In this document: in pieces, positions 43,304-53,077 of the stretch | Numbering within the stretch: position 1 is the first letter of the stretch | How the letters are laid out: each line of letters starts with the position of its first letter | NCBI GenBank assembly: GCA_017399915.1 | Contig: JAFQAS010000025.1 | Coordinates: 28,363-92,362, forward strand | From: Muribaculaceae bacterium | Lineage (GTDB): Bacteria; Bacteroidota; Bacteroidia; Bacteroidales; Muribaculaceae | Direction of reading: 5' to 3' | DNA: 64,000 bases | Notes under the pieces: generated by a model | What the model was told of the DNA's origin: nothing | Databases searched by the model: none | The model's input: the letters and a program-made list of their open reading frames with translations, nothing else | Made by a program: the position numbers and the translations under genes

Positions 43304-44626
43304 TTAAGATTCTTGCGTTTCTTCGCAATCAGCATTTGCCTTTACTCGTTCTTTTGCTTCGTTGATTTGCGTCAACGTATCGTTAATGTAATCGGGGTCG
43401 TCTTCGCCATTTGCAAGCATGCGGTTAAGGATAATCTCAGCATCGCCATAGCACTGGTATTGCATATACACATACACCAATCGGCGATTGAGGAACCTAA
43501 TATATTCGGTAAATCCTTCTTTAGCTTCGGGATTTGAATTGACATACTTTAAAATATTCCCAAGAGCGTCCTTTATTTCATATTCCACTCCAGGCGACAT
43601 AAGCATACATAGGCAATCATAGTATAGCATTAATGAAAAGACGAAATTTCCTCTACGGGCAATATCTAAATAATGGAAAGCCTCTTCGGGTTTGCCATTC
43701 ATCAATAATAAATGACCAATGTATGTGTTAACCTCAATTAATGTATCCTTACCATTTTCATCCAATGTTGGTGCTTGTTGGCGAAGAAATGAATTTACTC
43801 TATATAAATGATACAATGCTTGATGAATCAAATTGTGAGCACCCGCTTGAGTGCAAAATTTATAATACTTTCGTCCCCAATAAAAGCCGTTAGCGTATGT
43901 AGGATTTATCACCGAAAGTGTTGCCAATGTTTTAGCCGACATATCGGCTTCGTCTTTCTTTTTCTCAACTTCGGCAAGAGCTTCATCAATCATATATTTA
44001 GCTTCCCAATAGTCTTGATTGGAATCGGCAAAACTCACCTCAATAAGAGATGAGAAAGATGAATATTCATCTGACGGGAGCAAAGTAAATGCTGTCAATC
44101 TGAAATATCGAGCATGAGCAGTATCTTCATTATTTGCAACCAAGGTCATTACCACATCATTGCTTTCATATTCGATATGGAATGTAATAATCCTTACGGT
44201 TTTCCCCTCGGGGTGTGATTTTATAAACTCGCGAATATCAAAACTCATTATTTGATATTCGTCGGTGAGCTCTTCAATTTTGTCCCCACATTTTATAACC
44301 ATTTTTATTGGTTTGCCTAAATGTGAGTGGTCAAGCTGGTCGATAATGCTCATCAACAACAAATCGGCCGATGATGGTTGCTCATCGTTTTTATTTTCAC
44401 CCTTACCCACTTCAAACCTTTGTCGCAAAAAGTTTTGTTGTTGCTTTAATTGAAAAACCGTGAAAAGTGGGCTCTCCGTTTTTTGGGGAGAATCCGTGCT
44501 TTGATTTGTGACTGGCGACTCAACATAGCCCGATTCTTGTTCTTCGCGTTGGTCTTTCCATTGCTTGATCTTCAAAAAGATATTATATACAGCAATGGAA
44601 ATAACAGCAGTAATAATAAATTCCAT
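43304..44626 (-). CDS. Membrane-anchored TPR-type protein, unknown
   Basis: A 440-residue protein with an N-terminal membrane segment (FIITAVISIAVYNIFL, about 3-18), a charged and Ser-rich stretch to about 75, then helical repeats (for example TYIGHLLLMNGKPEEAFHYL) typical of TPR-like proteins. The C-terminal TQINEAKERVKANADCEETQES is acidic. The function is unknown; a scaffold at the inner membrane facing the cytoplasm is plausible. It begins the run of minus-strand genes that includes 42794-43276. Confidence 0.7.
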   Translation of the reverse strand: MEFIITAVISIAVYNIFLKIKQWKDQREEQESGYVESPVTNQSTDSPQKTESPLFTVFQLKQQQNFLRQRFEVGKGENKNDEQPSSADLLLMSIIDQLDHSHLGKPIKMVIKCGDKIEELTDEYQIMSFDIREFIKSHPEGKTVRIITFHIEYESNDVVMTLVANNEDTAHARYFRLTAFTLLPSDEYSSFSSLIEVSFADSNQDYWEAKYMIDEALAEVEKKKDEADMSAKTLATLSVINPTYANGFYWGRKYYKFCTQAGAHNLIHQALYHLYRVNSFLRQQAPTLDENGKDTLIEVNTYIGHLLLMNGKPEEAFHYLDIARRGNFVFSLMLYYDCLCMLMSPGVEYEIKDALGNILKYVNSNPEAKEGFTEYIRFLNRRLVYVYMQYQCYGDAEIILNRMLANGEDDPDYINDTLTQINEAKERVKANADCEETQES

Positions 44627-44684
44627 ATCAGTATTATTTAAAATAAATGGTTTATATATGTTTAATTATATTCTTAAAAACAGG

Positions 44685-46040
44685 CTACATCGCGCCCAAA
44701 GCACTAATCAATGCCGAGCTGATCGCCATATAAATCACAACCCCCACGATGTCGTTGGTGATAGTGATAAAGGGACCGGTAGCAAGCGCCGGGTCGATAT
44801 TGACACGTTCAAGAGTCAAAGGTACAAAGGTGCCAAATATTGAAGCAAATATCACTACCGCAAACACCGACAAAGACACCGAGATAGGTACTGAAATTGC
44901 TGTGCTATGGAATATTGCAGCATAGCCAAACACTACTAATGATATTATCAAGGCATTAAACAATCCCACTCCAAGTTCTTTGAATATTTGTTTCCCGGAA
45001 TCCTTTAATTCAAGCGAACCGTTTGCAAGACCTTGAACGATAATCGCCGATGATTGAATACCCACATTTCCTCCGGTTCCACAAATTAGCGGAATAAACA
45101 ATGCCAAAACAGGGTCGAAATTACCAAATAATCCAAGCAACCATGATGCAATCAATCCACCCACAACCCCTATCAACAACCAAGGCATACGAGCCTTTAT
45201 TTGGGTAAACATAGAGTCGTCGGTTTCCACATCGGTCGAGAGACCCGAAGCCAATTGGTAGTCACGTTCGCTCGATTCACGCACTTGGTCCATCACGTCG
45301 TCGACAGTGATGCGTCCCACAAGTCGGCCAATCGAATCGACTACTGGCATAGCCACAAGGTCATATTTTTCGAAGTCGTGAGCCACATCTTCGATAGGAG
45401 TATCATCTTTCACCGACACCGGGTCGGTTTCCATCACATGCTTGATTTTCGACACCGATGGGTGAGTAATCATCGTTTTAAGTGGGAAAATACCTTTTAG
45501 ACGATTATCATTATCGACCACATATATATTATATAGCTCATCGATTTCTTCGGCTTGCATGCGCATCTGCTTGATACACTCAGGCATACTCCACTCTTGA
45601 TTTACCACAATCATTTCCTTACCCATGATACCACCGGCAGTGTCCTCATCATATTTCAAAAGGTCGATGATGTCGCCGGCTTGCTCCACGTCGTCGATGT
45701 GCGAAAGAATCTCTTCGCGATCTTCTTCGTCGAGTTCTTGGATAATATCTACAGCATCGTCGGTGTCGAGGTGGTCGATGTGGCTTGCGATTTCTTCGAC
45801 AGGCATGTCGCGCAAAAGTTTGCGACGATCATCCTCATCGAGTTCCATCAAAACATCGGCAGCAATGTCCTCATCAAGAAGGTCATAAAGGAATTCAGCC
45901 TCTTTAAGATTGAGATTTTGATACAACTCAGCGATGTCGGCAGGGTGTAATCCTTCGAGTTCTTGACGTGCTACTTCGATATTTTGGGTATGAATCACCT
46001 CGCGGATATGTTCGAGGTATTCGGGAGTATATTCCTTCAT
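44685..46040 (-). CDS. mgtE: Magnesium transporter MgtE
   Basis: A 451-residue MgtE channel for magnesium. The N domain (about 1-130) is acidic and helical with repeats such as LMELDEDDRRKLLRDM; a CBS pair follows (AGGIMGKEMIVVNQEWSMPECI and DPVSVKDDTPIEDVAHDFEKYDLVAMPVVDS, about 135-260); the C-terminal five helices hold PLICGTGGNVGIQSSAIIVQG and PLTLERVNIDPALATGPFITI, whose Asp lines the pore. Domains and length are standard; acidic N and CBS parts sense intracellular magnesium. It follows rsmA by 44 bases on the same strand. Confidence 0.96.
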   Translation of the reverse strand: MKEYTPEYLEHIREVIHTQNIEVARQELEGLHPADIAELYQNLNLKEAEFLYDLLDEDIAADVLMELDEDDRRKLLRDMPVEEIASHIDHLDTDDAVDIIQELDEEDREEILSHIDDVEQAGDIIDLLKYDEDTAGGIMGKEMIVVNQEWSMPECIKQMRMQAEEIDELYNIYVVDNDNRLKGIFPLKTMITHPSVSKIKHVMETDPVSVKDDTPIEDVAHDFEKYDLVAMPVVDSIGRLVGRITVDDVMDQVRESSERDYQLASGLSTDVETDDSMFTQIKARMPWLLIGVVGGLIASWLLGLFGNFDPVLALFIPLICGTGGNVGIQSSAIIVQGLANGSLELKDSGKQIFKELGVGLFNALIISLVVFGYAAIFHSTAISVPISVSLSVFAVVIFASIFGTFVPLTLERVNIDPALATGPFITITNDIVGVVIYMAISSALISALGAM

Positions 46041-46084
46041 TTTATTGAATCGTGAGAGGGTTAATGAATGATGTTTTGAGTCTC

Positions 46085-46867
46085 TTAGCCACGCAAACCG
46101 GCTATAAGATTGGTGAGGTAGATAAATTCCTCAACACTCAGCTGCTCCGGTCGTCGGGTAAAAATAGGGTCATCGGGCACCGTCGACTCTGGCGGCAACA
46201 ACCCGCGCAGGGAGTTGCGCAACGTCTTTCGGCGCTGACCAAACGATGTTTTCACCACCGTCTTAAACAATCGCTCATCGCAACCGAGGTCGGTCACATC
46301 ATTACGGCGCAATCTCACCACTCCCGATTTCACCTTGGGAGGAGGGTTAAACACATTTTCATTAACTGTAAACAAATATTCCACATCATACCATGCTTGC
46401 AACAACACGCTCAATATGCCGCGTGTTTTTGTACCGGGACCGGCCGCCAATCGCTCAGCCACTTCTTTTTGAAGCATACCCGAGCAACAGGTCACCTTAT
46501 CCTTATAGTCAAGGACTTTGAAGAATATTTGAGAAGAAATATTATAGGGATAATTTCCTATCACACAAAAATCTTTCCCCTCATAAAATTCATCAAGACG
46601 CATCTGAAGGAAGTCGCCTTCAATGATACGTCCTTCCAAATCGGGGAAATTCTCATTAAGATATGCAACGCTCTCAGTGTCAATCTCAGCCACATTCACA
46701 TCATGACCATTATCGAGCAAAAAGCGAGTAAGCACCCCCATACCGGGACCCACTTCGAGCACCGGCATACCCTTATAATCATCGAGCGTAGCCGCAATGC
46801 GCGCCGCCACACTCAAATCGGTCAAAAAATGTTGACCAAGAGCTTTTTTAGGTTTTACTTGTCGCAT
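46085..46867 (-). CDS. rsmA: 16S rRNA dimethyladenosine transferase RsmA (KsgA)
   Basis: A 260-residue SAM-dependent methyltransferase that dimethylates two adjacent adenines near the 3' end of 16S rRNA. The start at 46867 (MRQVKPKKALGQHFLTD) gives the family's classical opening; a longer frame to 46933 adds an unconvincing stretch across the promoter. Motif I is VLEVGPGMGVLTRFLL; the catalytic motif is NYPYNISS. A substrate loop PPPKVKSGVVRL follows. Promoter at 46920-46951. Forms a two-gene unit with mgtE and is divergent from metK. Confidence 0.97.
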   Translation of the reverse strand: MRQVKPKKALGQHFLTDLSVAARIAATLDDYKGMPVLEVGPGMGVLTRFLLDNGHDVNVAEIDTESVAYLNENFPDLEGRIIEGDFLQMRLDEFYEGKDFCVIGNYPYNISSQIFFKVLDYKDKVTCCSGMLQKEVAERLAAGPGTKTRGILSVLLQAWYDVEYLFTVNENVFNPPPKVKSGVVRLRRNDVTDLGCDERLFKTVVKTSFGQRRKTLRNSLRGLLPPESTVPDDPIFTRRPEQLSVEEFIYLTNLIAGLRG

Positions 46868-46919
46868 AATACTTAATGTTTCTATTTTCCAACAACTATA
46901 AAATTGCCGCTTTAATTTG

Positions 46920-46951
46920 CAAAGATAATGCAAGCCAAGCGCAAATGCAAA
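46920..46951 (-). promoter_or_regulatory. Promoter of rsmA-mgtE
   Basis: Minus strand: TTTG (46951-46948), 20 bases, TATCTTTG (46927-46920). Confidence 0.7.
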
Positions 46952-47173
46952 TTAAGTTTGCTTAAATTTGTTTTTATCGACACATAGCCTATATAACGCA
47001 TAGACATCGATAACTTAACTAACAGAACGTTGATAACGTTTAATCATAAATATTACAAATATTAAGCCAAAAGAATTTTCATGACACTTTTTTTTGCTCA
47101 AAGAACCTCTACTATGTGACAAAATGACACATTGGCGTATTTTTGATATAAAAAACATTTTTATTGGGTTTAA

Positions 47174-47205
47174 TTTGCTAATATACACTATTTGCACTAC
47201 CTTTG
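47174..47205 (+). promoter_or_regulatory. metK promoter
   Basis: TTTG (47174-47177), 20 bases, TACCTTTG (47198-47205). It gives a leader of about 150 bases before the metK start at 47365. Confidence 0.8.
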
Positions 47206-47220
47206 CACCGAATTTACAAA

Positions 47221-47270
47221 ACGTGGAAAAATTTGGCTGCTTGCAACCACTATAAAAAATGCTAAAACCG
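47221..47270 (+). promoter_or_regulatory. SAM-II-type riboswitch aptamer in the metK leader
   Basis: The segment fits the H-type pseudoknot of SAM-II riboswitches. P1: GTGG (47223-47226) with CCAC (47247-47250). L1 has ATTTGG; then TTGCAA just before the 3' strand of P1, L3 TATAAAAAAT, and GCTAAAA (47261-47267), all in SAM-II order. GG of L1 (47235-47236) can pair with CC (47267-47268); the reference SAM-II RNA has CC and GG there, i.e. a compensatory swap. An intrinsic terminator follows at 47310. A SAM-V relative cannot be excluded. Confidence 0.78.
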
Positions 47271-47309
47271 CAATATCATATATCTTTAATTTGTGGCTTT
47301 TGGTGTGGT

Positions 47310-47339
47310 AATCAGCGAAATTTCTTCGTTGATTTTTTT
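47310..47339 (+). terminator. Attenuator-like terminator hairpin before metK
   Basis: Stem AATCAGCGAA (47310-47319) / TTCGTTGATT (47325-47334, one G-T pair), then a T run. It lies 26 bases before the metK start and behind the aptamer, suitable for transcription attenuation by SAM. Confidence 0.75.
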
Positions 47340-47364
47340 GTGTAACAAATTTAAAGACAACAAT

Positions 47365-48648
47365 ATGAATTATCTATTTACATCAGAATCGGTGTCGGAA
47401 GGACACCCCGACAAAGTTGCCGACCAAATCTCTGACGCAATCCTTGACGAATTTCTCGCTTATGACCCACAATCAAAAGTGGCTTGCGAAACTTTAGTGA
47501 CAACCGGACAAGTTGTTGTTGCCGGTGAAGTAAAAAGTAACGCTTATATCGACCTGATGGACGTGACTCGTCGCGTGATTGATGGCATTGGTTACAATCG
47601 CAGCGAGTTGAAATTCGACGCCGAAGCATGTGGTGTTCTCTCAGCCCTTCACGAACAAAGCGCCGACATTAATCGTGGCGTGGAACGCGAAGAACTCGAA
47701 AACCAAGGAGCAGGCGACCAAGGCATGATGTTTGGTTACGCATGTAACGAAACCGACAGCTATATGCCCCTCCCCCTCGACCTAAGCCACCGTTTGCTTA
47801 AAGAGCTATCTAATACTCGTCGCGAAGGCAAGGAGATGACCTACCTCCGTCCCGACTCTAAGAGCCAAGTAACAGTTGAATACACCCCCGAAGGCAAACC
47901 TGCGAGAATTCACACAATAGTGATTTCAACTCAACACGACGACTTCATCAAACCATGCGAAGGCAAAACACAAGAGCAAGCCGACGAAGAAATGCTCTCA
48001 ATCATCAAAAATGATGTAGCGTCGATTGTAATTCCTCGAGTAATCGCACAACTCCCCGAAAAAGTAAAAGCGCTTTTCGACGACAACTATATACTACATG
48101 TAAACCCCACCGGGAAATTTGTGATTGGCGGGCCTCATGGCGACACCGGATTGACCGGCCGTAAAATCATCGTTGACACATATGGAGGTCGTGGAGCTCA
48201 TGGAGGTGGTGCATTTTCGGGCAAAGACCCCTCAAAAGTTGACCGTTCGGCAGCCTATGCGGCTCGTCACATCGCCAAAAACCTCGTTATGGCAGGCGTG
48301 GCCGACGAAGCCCTTGTGCAAGTAGCATATGCAATTGGGGTAGCAGAACCTGTGAGCCTTTATGTAAACACCAATGGCACAGCTAAAGTAGACAAAACCG
48401 ATGCCGAAATATCTGCCATCGTAAAAGAGATTTTCGATATGCGTCCCTATGCCATCGAACGTCGCCTAAAACTACGCAACCCCATATATCAAGAAACTGC
48501 CTCTTACGGACACATGGGTCGCACACCAATGACAGTAACCAAAACATTCACTTCAAAATATGAAGGAACAAAAACCATGGAAGTTGAATTATTTACATGG
48601 GAAAAAGATGACTATGTGAATGTTATCAAAAAACAATTTGACATTTAA
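47365..48648 (+). CDS. metK: S-adenosylmethionine synthetase
   Basis: A 427-residue enzyme that joins methionine and ATP to form S-adenosylmethionine. The start at 47365 is used because [21 protein letters not shown] aligns with known MetK starts; the frame opens earlier, but those codons overlap the attenuator hairpin. Motifs: [18 protein letters not shown] (metal and phosphate binding), [25 protein letters not shown] and [23 protein letters not shown] (P-loop). Length is slightly long because of an extra loop in the middle (residues about 115-135). The SAM-II aptamer in the leader would switch it off when SAM is plentiful. Confidence 0.98.
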   Translation: MNYLFTSESVSEGHPDKVADQISDAILDEFLAYDPQSKVACETLVTTGQVVVAGEVKSNAYIDLMDVTRRVIDGIGYNRSELKFDAEACGVLSALHEQSADINRGVEREELENQGAGDQGMMFGYACNETDSYMPLPLDLSHRLLKELSNTRREGKEMTYLRPDSKSQVTVEYTPEGKPARIHTIVISTQHDDFIKPCEGKTQEQADEEMLSIIKNDVASIVIPRVIAQLPEKVKALFDDNYILHVNPTGKFVIGGPHGDTGLTGRKIIVDTYGGRGAHGGGAFSGKDPSKVDRSAAYAARHIAKNLVMAGVADEALVQVAYAIGVAEPVSLYVNTNGTAKVDKTDAEISAIVKEIFDMRPYAIERRLKLRNPIYQETASYGHMGRTPMTVTKTFTSKYEGTKTMEVELFTWEKDDYVNVIKKQFDI

Positions 48649-48700
48649 CCCAACTAAAGGCCGTTTTTATCATCTACTTCCTATTTTTTAGAAATTTGTT

Positions 48701-48730
48701 TTGATAAAAAAGGAAAAAGATGTATCTTTG
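48701..48730 (+). promoter_or_regulatory. Promoter of the PpiD-like gene
   Basis: TTG (48701-48703), 19 bases, TATCTTTG (48723-48730), 77 bases before the start. Confidence 0.75.
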
Positions 48731-48807
48731 TGCGCTAATTGCATTTATTCCCTAAATGTGGTTAGCGCAAATTGTAGAATATTAAAAAATAAAACACTAA
48801 ATAAAAA

Positions 48808-50859
48808 ATGGCAACATTAGAAAAAATCAGAAGCAAGTCAGTATTGCTATTCACTGTTATCATCGTGGCACTACTTGCATTCATTCTTGGCGACTTGTTC
48901 ACATCAGGTCGTAGTTTATTTGGCAATGGCACTACAGTGGCTGAAATTGGCGACCACAAAGTTGACATTCAAGAGTATCAACAACAACTTAACATTGCAT
49001 CTCAAACAGAGCAACAACAAGGAATGCAAACTCCTCCCGAGTTGCTTCAATCACAAGTGCTTCAAAGCATGCTTTTTGAATCAATGATGAATGAAGAGAT
49101 CAACAAACTTGGCATCACAATCACTCCAAAAGAACTCAACTTCGTCATTTCTCAAAACCCACAATTTGCGCAAGTTCTCGACGCTATTAAAAACCCAGGC
49201 AAATATAACATCCCCGCCGACGCACTTGCTCAACTCAAAAGCAACTTGAAAAACATTGAAGTTCAAACCGAAAATGAACTAAAGCAAAACTTCTATAGCT
49301 ATGTATTTGGAGAGCTTTTCTCAGCTAACGAACTCGATGCTAAAGAAGTGTACAATGCTATCAACTCAAAACATATCGTTTCATTCGCAGCTAAAGAATT
49401 AGCATCACTTCCCGATGACAAATTCCAAGTAAGCGACGATGAGCTTAAAGCCGAATGGGAAAAGAACAAAGGTGTGTATAAATTAGAAAACGAAATGCGC
49501 ACTATCAGCTACATCACAGTAAGTTTAGATCCATCAACCGATGATACTAACAAAGCTGACAATATTGTTAAAACCGCATTCGATTCTCTTAGCGTTACTA
49601 ATGGTTTAGAAGCGATTGCTTCAAATGTAAATTTCAACATCAAAACCAAAACCTACGTTCCAAGCCAAATCAGAGATATTTCAATCAAAAACTTTGCCGA
49701 CTCTGCAAAAGTTGGTCAAGTAAACATGCTTCCTAAAGCCGGCAATACTTACCGCATGGTAAAATTGCTCAACAGCAAAATGGAAATGGACTCTGTTAAC
49801 ATTTCATTTGTTCAAGTTGTTGACACTGCAGCATTCGACTCTGTAGTAAATGCACTCAACAATGGTGCTAACGCTAAATCATTTATCGGTCAAAATAATG
49901 GCAAAACCGATGGCGCCGATAGTGTTTGGATTCAATTATCTGACCCCAATACCGATGCAAGCTTGAAAGCAAAATTAATCAAAGGTGTTGCCGGACAAAA
50001 AATCGTGGTTGACACAGTTATGGGTCAACAAAAACTTCAAGCTATTTACGTTGTAAATAAAACAACTCCTGCTGTAAAAATTAGCGAAATCGCTGAAATC
50101 AGCTACGAGTCAGAACCTTCACAAGCCACTATCACAAAACTCACTGGTGATTTAGCTAAGTTCTTAGAACAAAACAACAACACTGAAGCATTTATCAAAA
50201 ATGCGCCAGCAGCAGGATATCAAGTGAGAACAACAAGAGTTGATGCAACAACAAGCCTTCTTGACAACATGGTTCCAGAATCACGCAACGTGATTAAATG
50301 GGCAATGAATGCCAACAAAGGTGAAGTTTCATCACAATTCTCTGACACTGATAACACTCGCATAATTGTTGCAGCTGTTAACGACATTTACAACGACTAC
50401 ATTCCTTACGACAATGATAATGTTAAGAAAGCTCTTACCGAAATTGTTCGCAACAACAAGAAAGCTGAAAGCATTATCAATGACTTCAATAGCAAAGGTG
50501 CTAAAGATTTCAACTCATATGTAGCTCTCACAGGCGACTCAATCAGAAGCGCATCAATCTCATTCACTTCTTCATCAGTTGCATCTCTCGGCAACAATGA
50601 ATCAGCATTTGTCGGTCAAGTTTGCGCAGGTCAAAAAGGTCAGCTCATCAAACCATTCAAAACTAACAATGCTGTAGTTGTAGCTCAAGTTAATGACATC
50701 ACTACCGAAGGTCGTCCTTACAACTTTAAAGAATATAGCTCACACTTCAACCAAATGATGGGTAGCAGAGCTATGTTGAACAACTTGTTCCGAATCTTAA
50801 AAGGGAACAACAAATTCAAATCAAACATTCTTGAGTTCTACGAAAATAGCGAAAACTAA
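48808..50859 (+). CDS. PpiD-like periplasmic folding factor (SurA N-terminal / parvulin domains)
   Basis: A 683-residue protein anchored by one N-terminal membrane segment (VLLFTVIIVALLAFILGDLF, about 12-31), with the rest in the periplasm. DIQEYQQQLNIASQ...LLQSQVLQSMLFESMMNEEINKLG is the SurA-like N-terminal chaperone region. Parvulin-type segments follow; their key residues are poorly conserved, as in PpiD, which has weak isomerase activity. Helps folding of outer-membrane and exported proteins. Own promoter and terminator (50901). Family call is firm, activity is not. Confidence 0.87.
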   Translation: MATLEKIRSKSVLLFTVIIVALLAFILGDLFTSGRSLFGNGTTVAEIGDHKVDIQEYQQQLNIASQTEQQQGMQTPPELLQSQVLQSMLFESMMNEEINKLGITITPKELNFVISQNPQFAQVLDAIKNPGKYNIPADALAQLKSNLKNIEVQTENELKQNFYSYVFGELFSANELDAKEVYNAINSKHIVSFAAKELASLPDDKFQVSDDELKAEWEKNKGVYKLENEMRTISYITVSLDPSTDDTNKADNIVKTAFDSLSVTNGLEAIASNVNFNIKTKTYVPSQIRDISIKNFADSAKVGQVNMLPKAGNTYRMVKLLNSKMEMDSVNISFVQVVDTAAFDSVVNALNNGANAKSFIGQNNGKTDGADSVWIQLSDPNTDASLKAKLIKGVAGQKIVVDTVMGQQKLQAIYVVNKTTPAVKISEIAEISYESEPSQATITKLTGDLAKFLEQNNNTEAFIKNAPAAGYQVRTTRVDATTSLLDNMVPESRNVIKWAMNANKGEVSSQFSDTDNTRIIVAAVNDIYNDYIPYDNDNVKKALTEIVRNNKKAESIINDFNSKGAKDFNSYVALTGDSIRSASISFTSSSVASLGNNESAFVGQVCAGQKGQLIKPFKTNNAVVVAQVNDITTEGRPYNFKEYSSHFNQMMGSRAMLNNLFRILKGNNKFKSNILEFYENSEN

Positions 50860-50900
50860 AAAAATACACATCACTCGCTGATGCATAAAGAACTACGCGA

Positions 50901-50945
50901 GAGAGCGAGCGTCGATTTAAATGACTCTCGCTCTCTTGTTTTTAT
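50901..50945 (+). terminator. Terminator of the PpiD-like gene
   Basis: Stem GAGAGCGAG / CTCGCTCTC with a further GTC/GAC pairing inside, then TTGTTTTT. Confidence 0.88.
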
Positions 50946-50990
50946 AAAAACAGCTTATATTCATTAGTGTATCACATTAAAATATAAATT

Positions 50991-51701
50991 ATGACACATA
51001 ACGCTTCGCTATACTTATTCCCCGTTCAATTAGGTGATGCCCCGCTTCAAGAGGTATTGCCCAATCATAATATAGCGATAGTGTCGACCATAAAATATTT
51101 TATTGTTGAAAATATCAGATCGGCACGAAGATTTCTTAAAGCATGCAACAAAGAAATCAATATCGACGAACTAACTTTTTATACACTTAATGAACACACT
51201 CCCGTTGACACCATTCCGGCAATGCTCGACCCTATGAAAAAAGGGCACAGCATGGGCATCATATCCGAAGCCGGCTGCCCAGCAATCGCCGATCCCGGAG
51301 CCGATGTGGTGGCAATAGCTCAACAACGAGGATATAACGTGGTGCCATTAGTAGGACCATCAAGCATACTCCTCTCGTTAATGGGTTCGGGGTTCAACGG
51401 ACAAAGTTTTGCATTTAATGGATATCTTCCTATTGAGCAATCAAGCCGAAATGCAAAACTAAAAGAGATGGAACGACGAATCAGACGCGAACGCCAGTCG
51501 CAAATATTTATAGAAACGCCCTATCGCAACAATAAGCTCATCGAAGAATTGTCGCGAGTATTGCCCGGTGATATGCTTTTATGTGTAGCAAGCGACCTCA
51601 CAGGCCCTAACCAATCAATTATCACACAAAAGCTGTCGCAATGGAACAAAGCAAAATATAACTACAATAAGATTCCTACTATATTTTTATTATTTTCATA
51701 A
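50991..51701 (+). CDS. RsmI-like SAM-dependent methyltransferase
   Basis: A 236-residue protein of the tetrapyrrole-methylase fold resembling RsmI, which 2'-O-methylates C1402 of 16S rRNA. Motifs: LFPVQLGDAPLQEVLP near the start, MGIISEAGCPAIADPGADVVAIA (the RsmI-type SAM region) and VPLVGPSSILLSLMGSG, FNGYLP. It is shorter at the C-terminus than E. coli RsmI, and the usual N-terminal glycine-rich stretch is altered, as in Bacteroidetes paralogs, so its target may differ. Twelve bases before the MBL gene on the same strand. Confidence 0.8.
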   Translation: MTHNASLYLFPVQLGDAPLQEVLPNHNIAIVSTIKYFIVENIRSARRFLKACNKEINIDELTFYTLNEHTPVDTIPAMLDPMKKGHSMGIISEAGCPAIADPGADVVAIAQQRGYNVVPLVGPSSILLSLMGSGFNGQSFAFNGYLPIEQSSRNAKLKEMERRIRRERQSQIFIETPYRNNKLIEELSRVLPGDMLLCVASDLTGPNQSIITQKLSQWNKAKYNYNKIPTIFLLFS

Positions 51702-51713
51702 CCAATTCTAATA

Positions 51714-52766
51714 ATGGCTCGCAAAACTAAACAAAGACCTTTACAAGACCTACCGGGGTTATTTGATAGCTTCGCCGGCAGCTCCCCTGCTCAAAGCGAA
51801 ATGTCAATTAACTTTGGCAGTGCCAATACTAATGCTAATACAGCTACAAATCAGAGCAAAGAGCCAAATAAAAGTGTCACAACAAAAAATGAGTTAACCA
51901 AACTCACACCTATTACTCACAATCAAAATTTGCGGTTTATATCTTTTGGCAGTGGGAGCAGTGGCAATTGCGCATTCTTAGGTGATGACAAAAGTGGGAT
52001 ACTCATTGATGCCGGAGTCGACAACAATAAAGTAGTGAAAGAATTAGAGAAAAACGGCATATCGATGGATTTCATCAAAGGCATTTGCATCACTCACGAC
52101 CATGGCGATCATATAAGATTTGCCTACTCTATTGTGCGACGATATCGCCACATAGGCATCTACTGCACACCTAAGGCCTTAAATGGAATTATGCGCCGAC
52201 ACAACATTTCACGCCGATTTAAAGATTATCATCGTCCTATATATAAAGAAATACCTTTTGAAATTGACAATTTCAAAATCACCGCATTCGAAGTTTCGCA
52301 CGACGGAACCGACAATGTAGGATTCTTTATTGAAAATGGCAATCATCGCTTTGCCATTGCCACCGACTTAGGGTGCATCACACCTCGAGTGGATCACTAT
52401 ATGCGTCAAGCTCAATATATAATGCTTGAAAGTAACTATGACCACGAAATGCTCGTAACCGGCAAATATCCCGAATATCTTAAAGCTCGTATTAAAGCCG
52501 ATAACGGACACCTCGACAACACTGTTGCAGCTCGATATATCTCTGAAATATACAGCAATAAACTCAGCCATGTGTTTTTATGCCACTTGAGCAACGATAA
52601 CAACACTCCAAACATCGCATTGGCAACCATGACCAAACCGTTATTTGAAAAAGGTTATAAAATTGGCGATGGCACTGAAGGTGTGCTTTCTATCGATGCC
52701 GATATACAAATAATGGCCTTACCCCGATTTGACTCTTCACAATTATATGTATTAAGGGCTAAGTAA
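51714..52766 (+). CDS. Metallo-beta-lactamase-fold hydrolase (YycJ/WalJ-like)
   Basis: A 350-residue protein. The first about 70 residues are Ser/Asn/Thr-rich and look disordered. The core starts at LRFISFGSGSSGNCAFLG, then GILIDAG, THDHGDH (the HxHxDH zinc motif), and later VSHDGTDNVGFFIE, ATDLG and HLSNDNN. This layout fits YycJ-type metallo-hydrolases, some of which act as nucleases or phosphodiesterases linked to cell-wall control. Partner gene upstream is the RsmI-like methyltransferase. Exact substrate unknown. Confidence 0.85.
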   Translation: MARKTKQRPLQDLPGLFDSFAGSSPAQSEMSINFGSANTNANTATNQSKEPNKSVTTKNELTKLTPITHNQNLRFISFGSGSSGNCAFLGDDKSGILIDAGVDNNKVVKELEKNGISMDFIKGICITHDHGDHIRFAYSIVRRYRHIGIYCTPKALNGIMRRHNISRRFKDYHRPIYKEIPFEIDNFKITAFEVSHDGTDNVGFFIENGNHRFAIATDLGCITPRVDHYMRQAQYIMLESNYDHEMLVTGKYPEYLKARIKADNGHLDNTVAARYISEIYSNKLSHVFLCHLSNDNNTPNIALATMTKPLFEKGYKIGDGTEGVLSIDADIQIMALPRFDSSQLYVLRAK

Positions 52767-53077
52767 TTGAACCTTTCTTACATTTTATTGTTATATAATT
52801 CCTCATTACGACTTTGGGGGAATTAGTAGTGTAATCTCATATTTTCTCTGATAAGAATCTTTCTGTTTTTATACTCGAATATCCACATCGACCTATCTTT
52901 CCAATAAATTCCACATATAGCCCAACTCGTTTGTTAAAAATTATAAATACGGAAAAATTTCCTTATTACAATGCTCATATCCGAGAAAAAGTTACTACCT
53001 TTGTACTCGATTTTAAAGGTGTAGTTTGATTTCACTGAAAAATTTTATTAACTATTTATATATTAAAGTCTTACAAA
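52767..53077. other. Spacer before pckA with promoter
   Basis: These 311 bases hold no gene. A weak hairpin AATTCC/GGAATT is near 52797-52824, and a promoter TACCTTTG sits at 52996-53003, 75 bases before pckA. Confidence 0.6.
52996..53003 (+). promoter_or_regulatory. pckA promoter -7 element
   Basis: TACCTTTG, a full match to TAnnTTTG. Confidence 0.65.

Noticed and set aside
46052..46876. Long open frame on the plus strand opposite rsmA
   Set aside because: It lies fully antisense to a well-conserved rsmA, has no recognisable domain, and its composition (His, Leu, Cys rich) is that of a shadow frame.
47293..47364. Upstream extension of metK by 24 residues
   Set aside because: These codons overlap the attenuator hairpin; homologous MetK proteins start at the position used here.
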